Source: Gammaproteobacteria bacterium
Lineage (GTDB): Bacteria; Pseudomonadota; Gammaproteobacteria; Steroidobacterales; Woeseiaceae
NCBI GenBank assembly: GCA_029881015.1
Contig: JAOUNK010000001.1
Coordinates: 1 to 60,894, forward strand
Length of the DNA: 60,894 bases
Direction: 5' to 3'
The first letter of the stretch is position 1. Every line of letters starts with the position of its first letter. Shown here one piece after another: positions 7,785 to 16,893 of the stretch. A model generated the notes under the pieces. It was not told the DNA's origin, did not search any database, and worked only from the letters and a program-made list of their open reading frames with translations. Position numbers and translations under genes: made by a program.

Positions 7785-8885
7785 CTAGTCCAAGCGCTTC
7801 GTAAAACGCAGCGCAGCCAGCGTCATGGCGACCAGCGTGAAGCCGATCAGGTAGTACAGATCAGGCAATAACTCGCCGATTGAAGCGTCGCGAAGCATGA
7901 TGCCCCGACTCAGGCGGATGAAGTGCGTGTTCGGCAGCGCTTCGCCGATGTATTGCGCGAAGACCGGCATGCCATCGAACGGGAACATGAAGCCCGAAAG
8001 GAGTATCGAGGGGAGCAGGATGAACACCATCATCTGCATGGCCTGGAACTGGGTCTTGGCGGCCGTCGAGATCAGCAGCCCCAGCGACAGGTTGGCGGCC
8101 ACGAAAGCGCTGGCGCAAAGGTACAGGTCCAAAATACTGCCGCGCACCGGCACATCGAACAGCAGGCGGCCAACGGCGAGAATCAGGGCCAGCTGCAGCA
8201 TGCCAATAACGATGTAGGGAACGATCTTGCCGATCATGAGTTCCGCCGAGCTCACCGGCGTATTGATCAGCAACTCAAGGTTGCCGCGCTCGCGTTCCCG
8301 GACAATGGCCACGGCGGTAAACAGGATCATCGTCATGGTCAGGATGACGCCGATCAGTCCCGGGATGATATTGACCGGCGTGCGGCGTTCGGGATTGTAA
8401 TAGGGTCGTACCTCGACAATATCCACGCCAGGCCGGGCCCGAACCGTGGAGTCGAACGCCAGGGGCATCGATCGCAGCTTGTTGGCGACACCCAGGATGG
8501 TCGGGTCGGAGCCGTCGACAAGCAACTGCACGGCAGATCGCGAGCGATCGACAACGCGGCGGTCAAAGTCGGCCGGAATGACCACGCCGATGGAGATCTT
8601 GCCGCGGCGAAGCCGGTCTTCCAGTTCTTCGGGGCTGGCGACGCGCTCCACGATATTGACGACCTGCGTCTGGGCGAGCCCGGCGACGAGCTGGCGGGAC
8701 AAATGCGTCTCTGCCTGGTCCGCGACAGCGGTCTTGAGATTGCGAACGTCGGTATTGATGGCGTAGCCGAAAAGCAGCATCTGGATGACGGGCAGGCCGA
8801 CCACCATGCCGAATGTGAGCCGGTCGCGGCGTAGCTGCCGTACTTCCTTTTTGACAATGGCCGCGATGCGAGAGAGCGGCTTCAC
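7785..8885 (-). CDS. ABC-2 type exporter permease (YbhR/YbhS-like)
   Basis: 366-residue inner-membrane permease. One N-terminal helix (about 25-45, LTFGMVVGLPVIQMLLFGYAI) is followed by a large periplasmic domain (about 46-180) and five C-terminal helices. The ABC-2 signature is in the region around RERERGNLELLINTPVS, which is typical of the YbhS/YbhR and YhhJ group. Start is GTG (8883-8885) with AGGAG 7 bp upstream; its first codon overlaps the end of the ATPase gene. E. coli has two such permeases (ybhS, ybhR). Only one is present here, so a homodimer is likely. The substrate is unknown; drug or lipid export is inferred from the family. Confidence 0.92.
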   Translation of the reverse strand: MKPLSRIAAIVKKEVRQLRRDRLTFGMVVGLPVIQMLLFGYAINTDVRNLKTAVADQAETHLSRQLVAGLAQTQVVNIVERVASPEELEDRLRRGKISIGVVIPADFDRRVVDRSRSAVQLLVDGSDPTILGVANKLRSMPLAFDSTVRARPGVDIVEVRPYYNPERRTPVNIIPGLIGVILTMTMILFTAVAIVRERERGNLELLINTPVSSAELMIGKIVPYIVIGMLQLALILAVGRLLFDVPVRGSILDLYLCASAFVAANLSLGLLISTAAKTQFQAMQMMVFILLPSILLSGFMFPFDGMPVFAQYIGEALPNTHFIRLSRGIMLRDASIGELLPDLYYLIGFTLVAMTLAALRFTKRLD

Positions 8886-9823
8886 GCGCTGCGCTCCTGT
8901 GCCGGCAGCGTGACGGCAACGAAGACGTCCTCGAGCGTCGCGTGTGTCGTGTGCACCTGCGCCGCTATACCAGCCGTGCCCAACACGTTTTCAATGAGTG
9001 ACACCGGCGCATCGACGTGTTGCGGCACCAGCACGCGCAGCCGCACACCGAGCTGGGTCACACTTGCGACCTGCGGCATATCGTGGATTGCCGCCTGGGC
9101 CGCGTAGGGATCGTCGGCGACCACTTCGATGATGTGCATGCCGGTCTGATCCTGCAGATCCTGCGGCGTGCCGTCGGCGACTTTGACGCCGTGGTCGAGG
9201 ATCGCGAGCCGGTGGCAGCGCTCGGCCTCGTCCATGTAATGGCTTGAGACGAGGATCGTCGTGCCTTCGCCAGCCAGCCGGAACAGATTCGACCAGAAAT
9301 CACGGCGACTCTGCGGATCCACCGCGCTGGTCGGTTCGTCGAGGAGCAGGAGCGCCGGCCGGTGAAAGACGGCGCAGGCGAGCGCGAGCCGTTGCTTCTG
9401 GCCGCCGCTCATGGTCCCGGCGAGCTGGTCGCGCTGCGCCACGAGATTGTAGCGGTCCAGCAGGTCGTTGATACGTGCAGGACGGTCTGCCTTCGGGACG
9501 GAATAGATTTCGCCGATGAATTGCAGGTTCTCGAATACCGTCATGTCGCCAAACAGCGAGAACTTCTGCGTCATGTAGCCGATCTTGGGCTTCAGGTGCC
9601 GCGAATCGCCGGGGACCTCGGTCCCGAGGACGGTAGCGGAGCCTTCGGTTGGCGTGAGCAGGCCGCAGAGCATGCGGATAGTCGTGGATTTCCCTGAGCC
9701 GTTGGGGCCCAGGAAGCCGTATATCTGTCCGCGCGGCACCTTTAGGTCCAGCGCGCTGACGGCTTTCAGGTCGCCGAAATGCTTCGACAATCCGCGCGCG
9801 TCAATGGCCAGGTCCGGGGACAT
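8882..9823 (-). CDS. ABC exporter ATP-binding protein (YbhF-like, single NBD)
   Basis: 313 residues. It has Walker A GPNGSGKST (about 39-47), the Q-loop region, the ABC signature MSGGQKQRLALACAV, Walker B LLLLDEPTSAVD and the switch histidine in VSSHYMDEAERC. A C-terminal domain of about 80 residues follows, as in DrrA/YbhF-type ATPases. The ATG at 9823 overlaps the HlyD-gene stop as TGATG; a GTG one codon earlier is possible. It powers the permease encoded downstream. E. coli YbhF is a tandem NBD protein of twice this size, so this is the half-size version. Confidence 0.94.
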   Translation of the reverse strand: MSPDLAIDARGLSKHFGDLKAVSALDLKVPRGQIYGFLGPNGSGKSTTIRMLCGLLTPTEGSATVLGTEVPGDSRHLKPKIGYMTQKFSLFGDMTVFENLQFIGEIYSVPKADRPARINDLLDRYNLVAQRDQLAGTMSGGQKQRLALACAVFHRPALLLLDEPTSAVDPQSRRDFWSNLFRLAGEGTTILVSSHYMDEAERCHRLAILDHGVKVADGTPQDLQDQTGMHIIEVVADDPYAAQAAIHDMPQVASVTQLGVRLRVLVPQHVDAPVSLIENVLGTAGIAAQVHTTHATLEDVFVAVTLPAQERSA

Positions 9824-10785
9824 CACTCAGCCTGGCCGACCAGGAACTCCACTTCGACGGGGACGCCATCGGGCAGGCGCTCGCGTTCGTCCGTGATATC
9901 CACCTTGGCGATGAAGCTCAAACGACCGCGGTCGCGCTCGGTCAGGGCGTAGTAGGGGGTAAACACGGACTCACTCGACACCCAGCGCACGCGGCCATTG
10001 ATCGGGGCATCGAGCCCGTCCACGTAAATCAACCCGTCCATTCCCGGCTTGATGCGAACCCGGAATTCTTCGGGTATGAACACCCGGGCATGAGGCTGTC
10101 CACCGCCCAGCAGGATCATCATCGGCGTTCCGGTTGCCGGCCGCTCGCCCGGTTCGAACAAGCGGCTGTCGAGCACACCGGCGACCGGTGCGCGCGTCGT
10201 GTGGCGATCCAGGTCGATCTGTACGCCATCGCGTCGTGCGGATGCCTGCATCACGGCCTGTTCCGCCTGTGCCAGTTCTTCGATGGTCGTTCCCGCAAGC
10301 CGTTCCTGCAGTTGTGCGCGCGTGAGCTTGAGGTTTGCCTCCGCAGCGTCGAGTGCCGCGCGAGCGCGATCGAGCAGCTCGGGCGACGCCAGGCCGCGAG
10401 CATGGACTTCCTCGACGCGCGCAAGTTCGCTTTGCCGAAACTCCAGTTCCTGCGTCGCGCCTTCGACACTTGCCCGCGCAGCGGCAATCTGCTCGGCGCG
10501 CGGGCCGCGCACGAGTTCGTCCAGCCGGGCCCGGGTCTGCAGAAGCGCGGCTTCGGCCTCGGCCAGGCGCGCCCTGGCCCTGGCGCTGTCCTGCTCGACG
10601 AGCACCTGGCCGGCGTCGACGGACGCTCCCTCGACGACAGCGATGCTGAGGATGGGTTCGCTCACTTCGGCCGCGATTTCGATACGATCCGACGCGAGCT
10701 CGCCGACAACGCGGTAGGGGTTATCGCCGGTCCCGCAACCGGTCATCGCGGCCGCCGCAAGGAAAAGGGTGAAAGTCGTTCTCAT
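9823..10785 (-). CDS. HlyD-family periplasmic adaptor, probable lipoprotein
   Basis: 320 residues. The N-terminus MRTTFTLFLAAAAMTGCG carries a lipobox (MTGC), so the mature protein is probably acylated at Cys18 and anchored at the membrane. A lipoyl-like half (EPILSIAVVEGASVDAGQVL) is followed by a long alpha-helical hairpin (about 80-190, Ala/Glu/Arg rich), the second lipoyl half TRAPVAGVLDSRLFEPGE and a beta-barrel region. Such adaptors link the ABC pump to an outer-membrane channel. The ATG at 10785 is selected because GGAG stands 8 bp upstream; an in-frame GTG at 10803 has no site. It is 14 bp downstream of the TetR gene and overlaps the ATPase gene. Confidence 0.93.
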   Translation of the reverse strand: MRTTFTLFLAAAAMTGCGTGDNPYRVVGELASDRIEIAAEVSEPILSIAVVEGASVDAGQVLVEQDSARARARLAEAEAALLQTRARLDELVRGPRAEQIAAARASVEGATQELEFRQSELARVEEVHARGLASPELLDRARAALDAAEANLKLTRAQLQERLAGTTIEELAQAEQAVMQASARRDGVQIDLDRHTTRAPVAGVLDSRLFEPGERPATGTPMMILLGGGQPHARVFIPEEFRVRIKPGMDGLIYVDGLDAPINGRVRWVSSESVFTPYYALTERDRGRLSFIAKVDITDERERLPDGVPVEVEFLVGQAE

Positions 10786-10799
10786 TGGGTGCGCTCCGC

Positions 10800-11408
10800 T
10801 CACGTCTTGATCTGCGCGAGCAACAGGTTGATCTGGGACTCCATGAGCCCGTCGGTGTCCAGTGGCTTTTCGGTAAACACCAGTCGCCAGATGATCGACA
10901 GCATCATGGGCGCGAGAAACAGGTGTGGCTGGTGGTTCAGCGCTTCGCGCCGGAACTCGCCGCGTTCGACGCCCCGCTCGATGAACAGGCGAATCGCGGC
11001 CAGGCCGCGGGCAACGACGTTGTCGTAGTAGTAATCAACGAGGTCCGGATGCCGCGGGCCTTCCGCGATCAACAGCCGAATGACGATCGCGATCGGCGAG
11101 CCGGGGACACTCTTCATGAACTCGAGCATCGGTCCGCGAATGAACGCCTCCGAGTCCAGTTCCGTCGTCTCCACGGCATCGAGCAGGGCATCCACCCGGC
11201 GCACTACGACACTCTTTACGACGGCCTTGAACAGCTCTTCCTTGGTTTTGAAATAGAGATACGTCAGGCCCTTGCTGACCCCCGCGCGCTTGGCGACGTC
11301 GTCGACGCGTGTGGCCGCATACCCCTTCTCGGCAAACACCGAAAAGGCGGCATCGGTGATCTCCTGGGGGCGATCTTCCTTGCGGCGCTGAAACCGGGGT
11401 TCGGCCAC
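10800..11408 (-). CDS. TetR-family regulator of the ABC exporter operon (CecR/YbiH-like context)
   Basis: 202 residues starting at GTG (11406-11408), preceded by AGAGGG at a good distance. The helix-turn-helix is at about 20-60 (ITDAAFSVFAEKGYAATRVDDVAKRAGVS, split as family pattern). The C-terminal ligand domain is all-helical. It is the first gene of the operon tetR-hlyD-ATPase-permease, the same order as E. coli ybiH-ybhGFSR. It probably represses its own operon through the palindromes at 11422-11464, and perhaps the divergent ribA-like gene. The inducer is unknown. Extended reading upstream of the GTG gives non-conserved sequence and was discarded. Confidence 0.9.
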   Translation of the reverse strand: MAEPRFQRRKEDRPQEITDAAFSVFAEKGYAATRVDDVAKRAGVSKGLTYLYFKTKEELFKAVVKSVVVRRVDALLDAVETTELDSEAFIRGPMLEFMKSVPGSPIAIVIRLLIAEGPRHPDLVDYYYDNVVARGLAAIRLFIERGVERGEFRREALNHQPHLFLAPMMLSIIWRLVFTEKPLDTDGLMESQINLLLAQIKT

Positions 11409-11417
11409 GACGACCCT

Positions 11418-11469
11418 CTTGCTGACTCTAAGGTCAGTAAGTATAGTTAATGACTTGTCAGTCAGCAAG
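11418..11469. promoter_or_regulatory. Candidate TetR operators in the tetR/GTP cyclohydrolase II intergenic region
   Basis: Two palindromes made of the same TGAC/GTCA core: CTGAC-6-GTCAG (11422-11437) and TGACT-4-AGTCA (11451-11464). The outer arms CTTGCTGACT (11418-11427) and AGTCAGCAAG (11460-11469) are also perfect inverted repeats of each other. The position directly upstream of the tetR start fits autorepression. TGACTGAC-like sites are common for TetR-family regulators. Confidence 0.6.
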
Positions 11470-11513
11470 GGGCAGGCGTCGCAAATTCTGCCGAATTCGG
11501 CATAATCCGCGGC

Positions 11514-12329
11514 ATGTTCACCTATATAGACCCCTCGGTCCGGGAGCGGTTGACCGCGCAGGGCACGTTGTTCCAGATCGACAGGAACGGTGCCCGCGTT
11601 GCGGCGGGCAAGGCGCCCGCGCATGGATCGACCATCAGTGTCCTGGGGCCGATCCCGTTGCCGCTCGAGCTAGGCACGTTGCACGTCGACGTCCAGTGGT
11701 ATGCGTGTGTGCGCAATACCGAACTCGGCAAGATCGAGGAGCTGGCTGACGACCTGCGTGCCCAGCATGGCCAGCAGTCCTTCGCAACCCTGGCGTCCTA
11801 CATGGCCGTCAACAGCGTCATGCTGATCGGTGACCCGTCGACCTGGAAGAATCCACTGGTCCGCGTCCACTCGAGTTGCCTGACGGGTGATGTTTTCGGC
11901 TCACAGCGCTGCGAGTGCGGGCCACAGATGCAATCCGCCCTCGAACGCATCAGGAACGATGCGGCCGGCGGCATACTGGTCTACATGGCGGGCCACGAAG
12001 GGCGCGGTATCGGGCTGTGGGCCAAGGCGGCCACGTACCTGTTGCAGGACGCCGGAGAAGACACCTACGAAGCGAATCGCTCGCTCGGACTGCCGGACGA
12101 TTCGCGCGATTTCAGCGACGCGGCATCGCTGCTCAAGTACTTTGTGGGCGGCAAGCCGTTTCGCCTGCTCACGAACAACCCGAAAAAAGTCAACGACCTT
12201 GGAAATTTCGGTGTCGGCGGTATCACGCGTGTGAAGCACGTGTCAGGCGTCACCGAGAGCAATCGCCGCTACCTGAGCGCCAAGCAGGACTGGGGTCACG
12301 AAATATCGAGCGAGGACCTTGCGAGCTAG
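11514..12329 (+). CDS. ribA: GTP cyclohydrolase II
   Basis: 271 residues. It opens GTP to 2,5-diamino-6-ribosylamino-pyrimidinone phosphate plus formate and pyrophosphate, the first step of riboflavin synthesis. The zinc ligands are in RVHSSCLTGDVFGSQRCECG (C-x10-C-x-C, about residue 122). The catalytic region EGRGIGLWAKAATYLLQD (about 154) and LTNNPKKVNDL (about 222) follow. The protein lacks a DHBP synthase (RibB) domain and is longer than E. coli RibA (196 aa) through an N-terminal extension of roughly 75 residues. It is divergent from the TetR gene. It stands alone rather than in a rib operon, so it may be a second copy or serve another pterin-like pathway. Confidence 0.9.
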   Translation: MFTYIDPSVRERLTAQGTLFQIDRNGARVAAGKAPAHGSTISVLGPIPLPLELGTLHVDVQWYACVRNTELGKIEELADDLRAQHGQQSFATLASYMAVNSVMLIGDPSTWKNPLVRVHSSCLTGDVFGSQRCECGPQMQSALERIRNDAAGGILVYMAGHEGRGIGLWAKAATYLLQDAGEDTYEANRSLGLPDDSRDFSDAASLLKYFVGGKPFRLLTNNPKKVNDLGNFGVGGITRVKHVSGVTESNRRYLSAKQDWGHEISSEDLAS

Positions 12330-12336
12330 GCGGTAG

Positions 12337-13146
12337 CTACTGCCGCCAGAGTCTCAGGTTGAACGCTTTCTCGCCCGAGTTGGTGCGCAGCGGGTTGATG
12401 TCGATGCCGCCGCGCCGCTGGTAGCGGGCATGCACGGTAAGTTCCGCGCAGCCGCATCGGTCCATGAGGTCGACGAACATGCGCTCGACGCAGGCCTCGT
12501 GAAAGTCGTTGTGCTCGCGAAACGACACGACGTACTTCAGCAATCCTTCGCGGTCGATCTGTGGCCCGCGATAGCTGATCTGCAGGCTGCCGATATCGGG
12601 CTGCGCGGTCACCGGGCACAAGCTGCGTAGCAAGTGAGTGTGCAGGTCCTCGCGCGCATGCCTCGTCGGGTCCGCGCGCAGCAGTCCGGCATTGACGTGC
12701 CATTCGGTGCAGCTGATATCCAGATCGTCGAGGCAGGTTCCGGCCAGGCGCGCCACGTGACCGGACTCTGATTCCGAGACCGGCATTACGCGCACGCTGA
12801 CCGGGCCGCCGGCACAGGAAGCAAGGTCGGCGGCGATGCAATCCGCAACCGCCGTCTCGTCGTCGAATGTACTCATGGCGAACGAGCCCAGGTAGAGTTT
12901 GAGCGACTTGGATTCGACGATATTCGTCGAGTCCGCCGGCACGCGTATCTCCGCTGTCGCCACGCGCGGCAGGCCCTTCGGGTCGAGCCAGGTGAGTTCC
13001 CAGGCGTTCCAGGTGTCGAGTCCCGAGAAGGGCAGCGGCTCACCAAGGCCGAGGCCCGCGCGACTGTCGGCCCGGGCTATCGGGTGCAGCACGTGCGGTG
13101 CGTACTTCTGCGGATAGTCGGTCTTGCGACCCAACGGTAGATTCAT
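12337..13146 (-). CDS. queF: NADPH-dependent 7-cyano-7-deazaguanine reductase QueF
   Basis: 269 residues, the long YqcD-type QueF. It reduces preQ0 to preQ1 in queuosine synthesis using NADPH. The catalytic cysteine is in LRSLCPVTAQPDIGS (about residue 180). The substrate region ESKSLKLYLGSF lies at about 82-93 and the conserved SFREHNDFHEACVERM near residue 216. The ATG at 13146 gives the usual N-terminus MNLPLGRKTDYPQKY. The same reading frame stays open for another 1.9 kb upstream, antisense to cphB/cphA, but that is shadow sequence. Convergent with ribA (7 bp apart) and divergent from cphB. The precursor transporter YhhQ is encoded at 42990-43736. Confidence 0.96.
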   Translation of the reverse strand: MNLPLGRKTDYPQKYAPHVLHPIARADSRAGLGLGEPLPFSGLDTWNAWELTWLDPKGLPRVATAEIRVPADSTNIVESKSLKLYLGSFAMSTFDDETAVADCIAADLASCAGGPVSVRVMPVSESESGHVARLAGTCLDDLDISCTEWHVNAGLLRADPTRHAREDLHTHLLRSLCPVTAQPDIGSLQISYRGPQIDREGLLKYVVSFREHNDFHEACVERMFVDLMDRCGCAELTVHARYQRRGGIDINPLRTNSGEKAFNLRLWRQ

Positions 13147-13248
13147 TTCATTCACGGACGGTATTTTGCAGGAATTAACGGCAGGAGTTGCCGGTTTCTT
13201 GTGTAAAATACCCGACCGTTTTCGCACTAAGTCCTCCCAGAGTCTTCC

Positions 13249-14070
13249 ATGAGTCCTGCACACGATATCGCCGGCGTCGAACGCGGCTACATCATTCCGA
13301 TCGGCGGCGCCGAAGAGAAACTGAACAATCCCGAGATCCTCGACCGCTTTGTCGATGTCTGCGGTGGCAAGCAGGCGCGTATCGGTATTATTCCCACGGC
13401 CTCGGAGCTGGCAGATACCGGCCGCAATTACGAGAAGCTGTTCCGCAAACTGGGCGTCAAGCACGCGCGGGTGCTGCACTTCGTGACGCGCGAGGACTGC
13501 GAGTCGGACGAGGACCTTGGTTATATCGACAAGTGTGACGGGGTGTTCATGACCGGCGGCAACCAGTTGCGCCTGTCGACGACCATTGGCGGCACGGCGA
13601 TCGCGCAGGCGATTCGGCGCCGCCATGCAGAGGGTATGCACGTGGCCGGAACGTCGGCCGGCGCCGCGTTCATGCCCGAGCACATGATCGCAGGCGGCAA
13701 GGAAGGCAGTACGCCGAGCCCCGACATGGTCAACATGGCGCCCGGCCTGGGCTTGACCAATTCGTTCATTATTGACCAGCACTTCCGCCAGCGTGACCGT
13801 CTTGGCCGACTGCTGACGGCACTCGCCTACAACCCGTTCGCCGTCGGGCTCGGTCTCGACGAGGACACGGCCGCCTTTATCAAGCCCGGCGACAAGCTGG
13901 AGGTTGTCGGCAGCGGCGGGATTACCCTTATCGATCCTCGCGATCTGAAGTATTCTTCCATGCACAAGGCGCGCCGCGGCGAGCCTGTCAGCCTGATCGG
14001 GGTGAAGCTGCATATCCTGGTATCGGGCGGCCGCTTCGAGATCGCGTCGCGCGACGCGTTCGCCGAATGA
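13249..14070 (+). CDS. cphB: Cyanophycinase CphB
   Basis: 273 residues, peptidase family S51. It cuts cyanophycin (a beta-linked Asp-Arg polymer) to beta-Asp-Arg dipeptides. The nucleophile serine is in AGTSAGAAFM (about residue 140). The conserved FMTGGNQLRLS (about 100-110) and the QHFRQRDRLGRLL region (about 183) match cyanophycinases. No signal peptide is present, so this is the intracellular form that mobilises stored granules. It lies 27 bp upstream of cphA, so synthesis and breakdown genes are co-transcribed. The isoaspartyl dipeptidase needed to finish degradation is not in the window. Confidence 0.96.
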   Translation: MSPAHDIAGVERGYIIPIGGAEEKLNNPEILDRFVDVCGGKQARIGIIPTASELADTGRNYEKLFRKLGVKHARVLHFVTREDCESDEDLGYIDKCDGVFMTGGNQLRLSTTIGGTAIAQAIRRRHAEGMHVAGTSAGAAFMPEHMIAGGKEGSTPSPDMVNMAPGLGLTNSFIIDQHFRQRDRLGRLLTALAYNPFAVGLGLDEDTAAFIKPGDKLEVVGSGGITLIDPRDLKYSSMHKARRGEPVSLIGVKLHILVSGGRFEIASRDAFAE

Positions 14071-14097
14071 TCGCAATAACAAGAACGGGCACGCGCT

Positions 14098-16884
14098 ATG
14101 AGAATTGAGACGACCAATGTGTATGTCGGGCCAAACGTATTTGCCCGGTTTCCGGTTATTCGCCACATCCTGGACCTCGGCGAGCTCGAGCACTGGCCAA
14201 CGGCAAGGCTGGGCGAGGATTTCATCGGTTTGATGCTCGAGCTGTTGCCCGGACTGCACGATCACGGATGTTCCTACCAGGAACCCGGCGGTTTCGTCCG
14301 GCGTCTGCGTGAGGGCGAAGGCACCTGGCTCGGCCATGTCATGGAGCACGTGGCGATCGAACTGCAGGTGGTCGCGGGTTCCGACGTCACGTTCGGTCGT
14401 ACCCGATCGATCGATGGCCGTCCGGGGTTTTACAACATGGTGTTCCAGTACAAGGATGCCGATGTCGGGCGGCAAGCGAGCAAGCTCGCTCTGGATTTCA
14501 TTGGCAGCCTGTTGCCGAAGCAACTCAAATTCGCCGGCGCCCCTGACGGTGACTGGGACTTTGCGTTCGAACGAGATCGTTTCATTCGCTATGCCCAGCG
14601 CCGGGAATTCGGTCCGAGTACAGCGTCGCTCGTGCGCGCTGCCGAAGGCCGGGGTATTCCCTGGCTCCGGCTGAATCGCTACAGCCTGGTGCAGTTCGGG
14701 CATGGCCGGTATCAGCAACGCATCCAGGCGACGACAACGGGGCGAACGAGCAATATCGCCGTGGAGTTGGCGTCCGACAAGGAAGAGACGAACCAGATCC
14801 TGCGTGACCTTGGCCTGCCGGTTCCCAAGCAGATGATCGTCCGCGATGCCAATGATGCGGTGCGCGCCGCGGAGCGCATCGGTTACCCGGTCGTACTCAA
14901 ACCGCTGGCGGGCAACCACGGACGGGGCGTCGCGATCAACCTGCGTACGCCCGAAGAAGTCGGCGTCGGTTTCGAGAAGGCAAGCGAGCACGGCTCGACA
15001 ATTGTGGTCGAGAGTTACATCGAGGGATACGACCATCGGCTACTGGTCATAAACGGGGAACTCGTCGCTGCCGCGAAGCGCGTGCCCGGGCATGTGGTCG
15101 GCGATGGCAAACACACGCTTGAAGAACTCGTCGCTATCGTCAACCAGGACCCGCGCCGCGGCGTCGGGCATGAGAAAGTACTGACGCGTCTCGAATTCGA
15201 CCACCAGGCCGAGCGCTTGCTCCAAAAGCTCGGTTACGGCCGCGATACGGTGCCGGCGAAGGACGAGGTTGTATATCTGCGTTCGACGGCAAACCTGTCG
15301 ACCGGCGGTACGGCGATCGATGTGACCGACATCATTCATCCGGACAATCGCGAGATGGCGATTCGTGCAATCAAGGCGATTGGCCTCGATATCGGCGGCG
15401 TGGATTTCCTGACCAAGGATATTACCGAGTCGTATCGGGAGGCGGGCGGCGGTATTTGTGAAGTAAACGCCGGTCCGGGGTTCCGCATGCACGTGGCGCC
15501 CAGTGAAGGCACGCCGCGCGACGTGGCGGGACCCGTGATCGACATGTTGTTCCCGCCCGATTCACCGAGCCGCATTCCGATTGCCGCGGTCACCGGCACG
15601 AACGGCAAGACCACGACGTCCCGGATGCTCGCTCACATCCTGAAGATGTCGGGATACACTGTCGGCTTGACGTCGACCGACGGCGTGTACATCGACGGCA
15701 AGCTGTCGGTGTCCGGCGATATGACGGGCCCGGTCTCGGCACAGATGATCCTGCGCGATCCGTCGGTCGATGCGGCGGTCATGGAAACGGCACGCGGCGG
15801 CATGCTCCGCAGCGGCCTGGGTTTCTCCGAGTGCAACGTGGCTTGCTGTATCAATGTCACAGCCGACCATCTTGGGCTGCGGGGCATCGATACGCTCGAG
15901 CAACTGGCGGAAGTGAAGCGTGTCCCGATTGAAATTGCCAAAGACGCGGCTGTGCTGAACGCCGATGATCCGCATTGCCTGCAAATGGCGGACTACACGG
16001 ATGCGGAAAAGCTCTCATACGTGACGATGAACCCGTCACACCCGCTCGTGAAACGGCATATCCAGGCAGGCGGGCAGGCCTTCGTGCTCGAACAGGGCAT
16101 GAATGGGCACCTGATTACGATCTATGACAACGAATCGCATACGCCGCTTCTGTGGACACACCTGATCCCGGCCACGATCGAAGGGCGCGCGTTGCACAAC
16201 GTACAAAATGCCATGTTCGCCGCCGCGCTGGCGCACAACCTCGGTGTCAGTCTCGAAGACATTCGCCAGGGACTGAGAACGTTCGACTCGTCGTTCTTCC
16301 AGGCGCCGGGTCGCATGAATATCTACGACGAGCATCCGTTCCGGGTCATCCTCGATTACGCGCACAACCCGGCTGCCGTCAAGGCCATGTGCGGCCTGGT
16401 CGACCGATTCGATACGGACGGCAAACGTATCGTCGTGCTGTCGGCGCCCGGCGATCGCCGCGATGAAGACATTCGCGAGATCGCTGAAATTGCAGCCGGG
16501 CATTTCGATCATTTCATCTGCCGCCGCGACGACAATACGCGTGGCCGCGGCGACGACGAGGTTGCCGTGTTGCTCAAGAATCGCCTGCTGGAAGTGGGGA
16601 TTTCGCCCGACCGCATCGAAGTGATCCCGGACGAGCAGGAAGCCAACAGGCGCGCCCTCGAGATGGCCCTGCCAGGCGACCTGATTCTCGTGCTCGGCGA
16701 CAACATCAAGCGGACGTGGAAACAGATCATTTACTTCAATTCCTCATCGCGCGTCGACAACGGCGGCAAGAAGGTATCCGCGAAGATGGACCTGCCGGAA
16801 TTCGCCGGGTTCGAGCTGGCTGACGACCTCGAAATCATCAGTGATGAACGCGGCGTTCGCATCGCGCGAGAAGAAAGCGATTAG
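14098..16884 (+). CDS. cphA: Cyanophycin synthetase CphA
   Basis: 928 residues. It polymerises Asp and Arg into multi-L-arginyl-poly-L-aspartate using two ATPs per unit. Domains: N-domain (about 1-160), ATP-grasp module (about 222-485, with GYPVVLKPLAGNHGRGVAINL and EVNAGPGFRMH) for aspartate addition, and Mur-ligase-like module (about 493-928, P-loop TGTNGKTTT at 499-507, DYAHNPAAV) for arginine addition. The length is close to the 870-900 typical of CphA1. Start ATG 14098. It is the second gene of the cphB-cphA-cphA' operon. All expected catalytic motifs are present, so it should be active. Confidence 0.97.
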   Translation: MRIETTNVYVGPNVFARFPVIRHILDLGELEHWPTARLGEDFIGLMLELLPGLHDHGCSYQEPGGFVRRLREGEGTWLGHVMEHVAIELQVVAGSDVTFGRTRSIDGRPGFYNMVFQYKDADVGRQASKLALDFIGSLLPKQLKFAGAPDGDWDFAFERDRFIRYAQRREFGPSTASLVRAAEGRGIPWLRLNRYSLVQFGHGRYQQRIQATTTGRTSNIAVELASDKEETNQILRDLGLPVPKQMIVRDANDAVRAAERIGYPVVLKPLAGNHGRGVAINLRTPEEVGVGFEKASEHGSTIVVESYIEGYDHRLLVINGELVAAAKRVPGHVVGDGKHTLEELVAIVNQDPRRGVGHEKVLTRLEFDHQAERLLQKLGYGRDTVPAKDEVVYLRSTANLSTGGTAIDVTDIIHPDNREMAIRAIKAIGLDIGGVDFLTKDITESYREAGGGICEVNAGPGFRMHVAPSEGTPRDVAGPVIDMLFPPDSPSRIPIAAVTGTNGKTTTSRMLAHILKMSGYTVGLTSTDGVYIDGKLSVSGDMTGPVSAQMILRDPSVDAAVMETARGGMLRSGLGFSECNVACCINVTADHLGLRGIDTLEQLAEVKRVPIEIAKDAAVLNADDPHCLQMADYTDAEKLSYVTMNPSHPLVKRHIQAGGQAFVLEQGMNGHLITIYDNESHTPLLWTHLIPATIEGRALHNVQNAMFAAALAHNLGVSLEDIRQGLRTFDSSFFQAPGRMNIYDEHPFRVILDYAHNPAAVKAMCGLVDRFDTDGKRIVVLSAPGDRRDEDIREIAEIAAGHFDHFICRRDDNTRGRGDDEVAVLLKNRLLEVGISPDRIEVIPDEQEANRRALEMALPGDLILVLGDNIKRTWKQIIYFNSSSRVDNGGKKVSAKMDLPEFAGFELADDLEIISDERGVRIAREESD

Positions 16885-16893
16885 CACACGGCC

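Noticed and set aside
13147..15036. Long open frame on the minus strand, continuous with queF and antisense to cphB and the start of cphA
   Set aside because: It has no recognisable protein features beyond QueF itself; its composition is the mirror of the real plus-strand genes, as is common in GC-rich DNA. QueF homology begins at the ATG at 13146.
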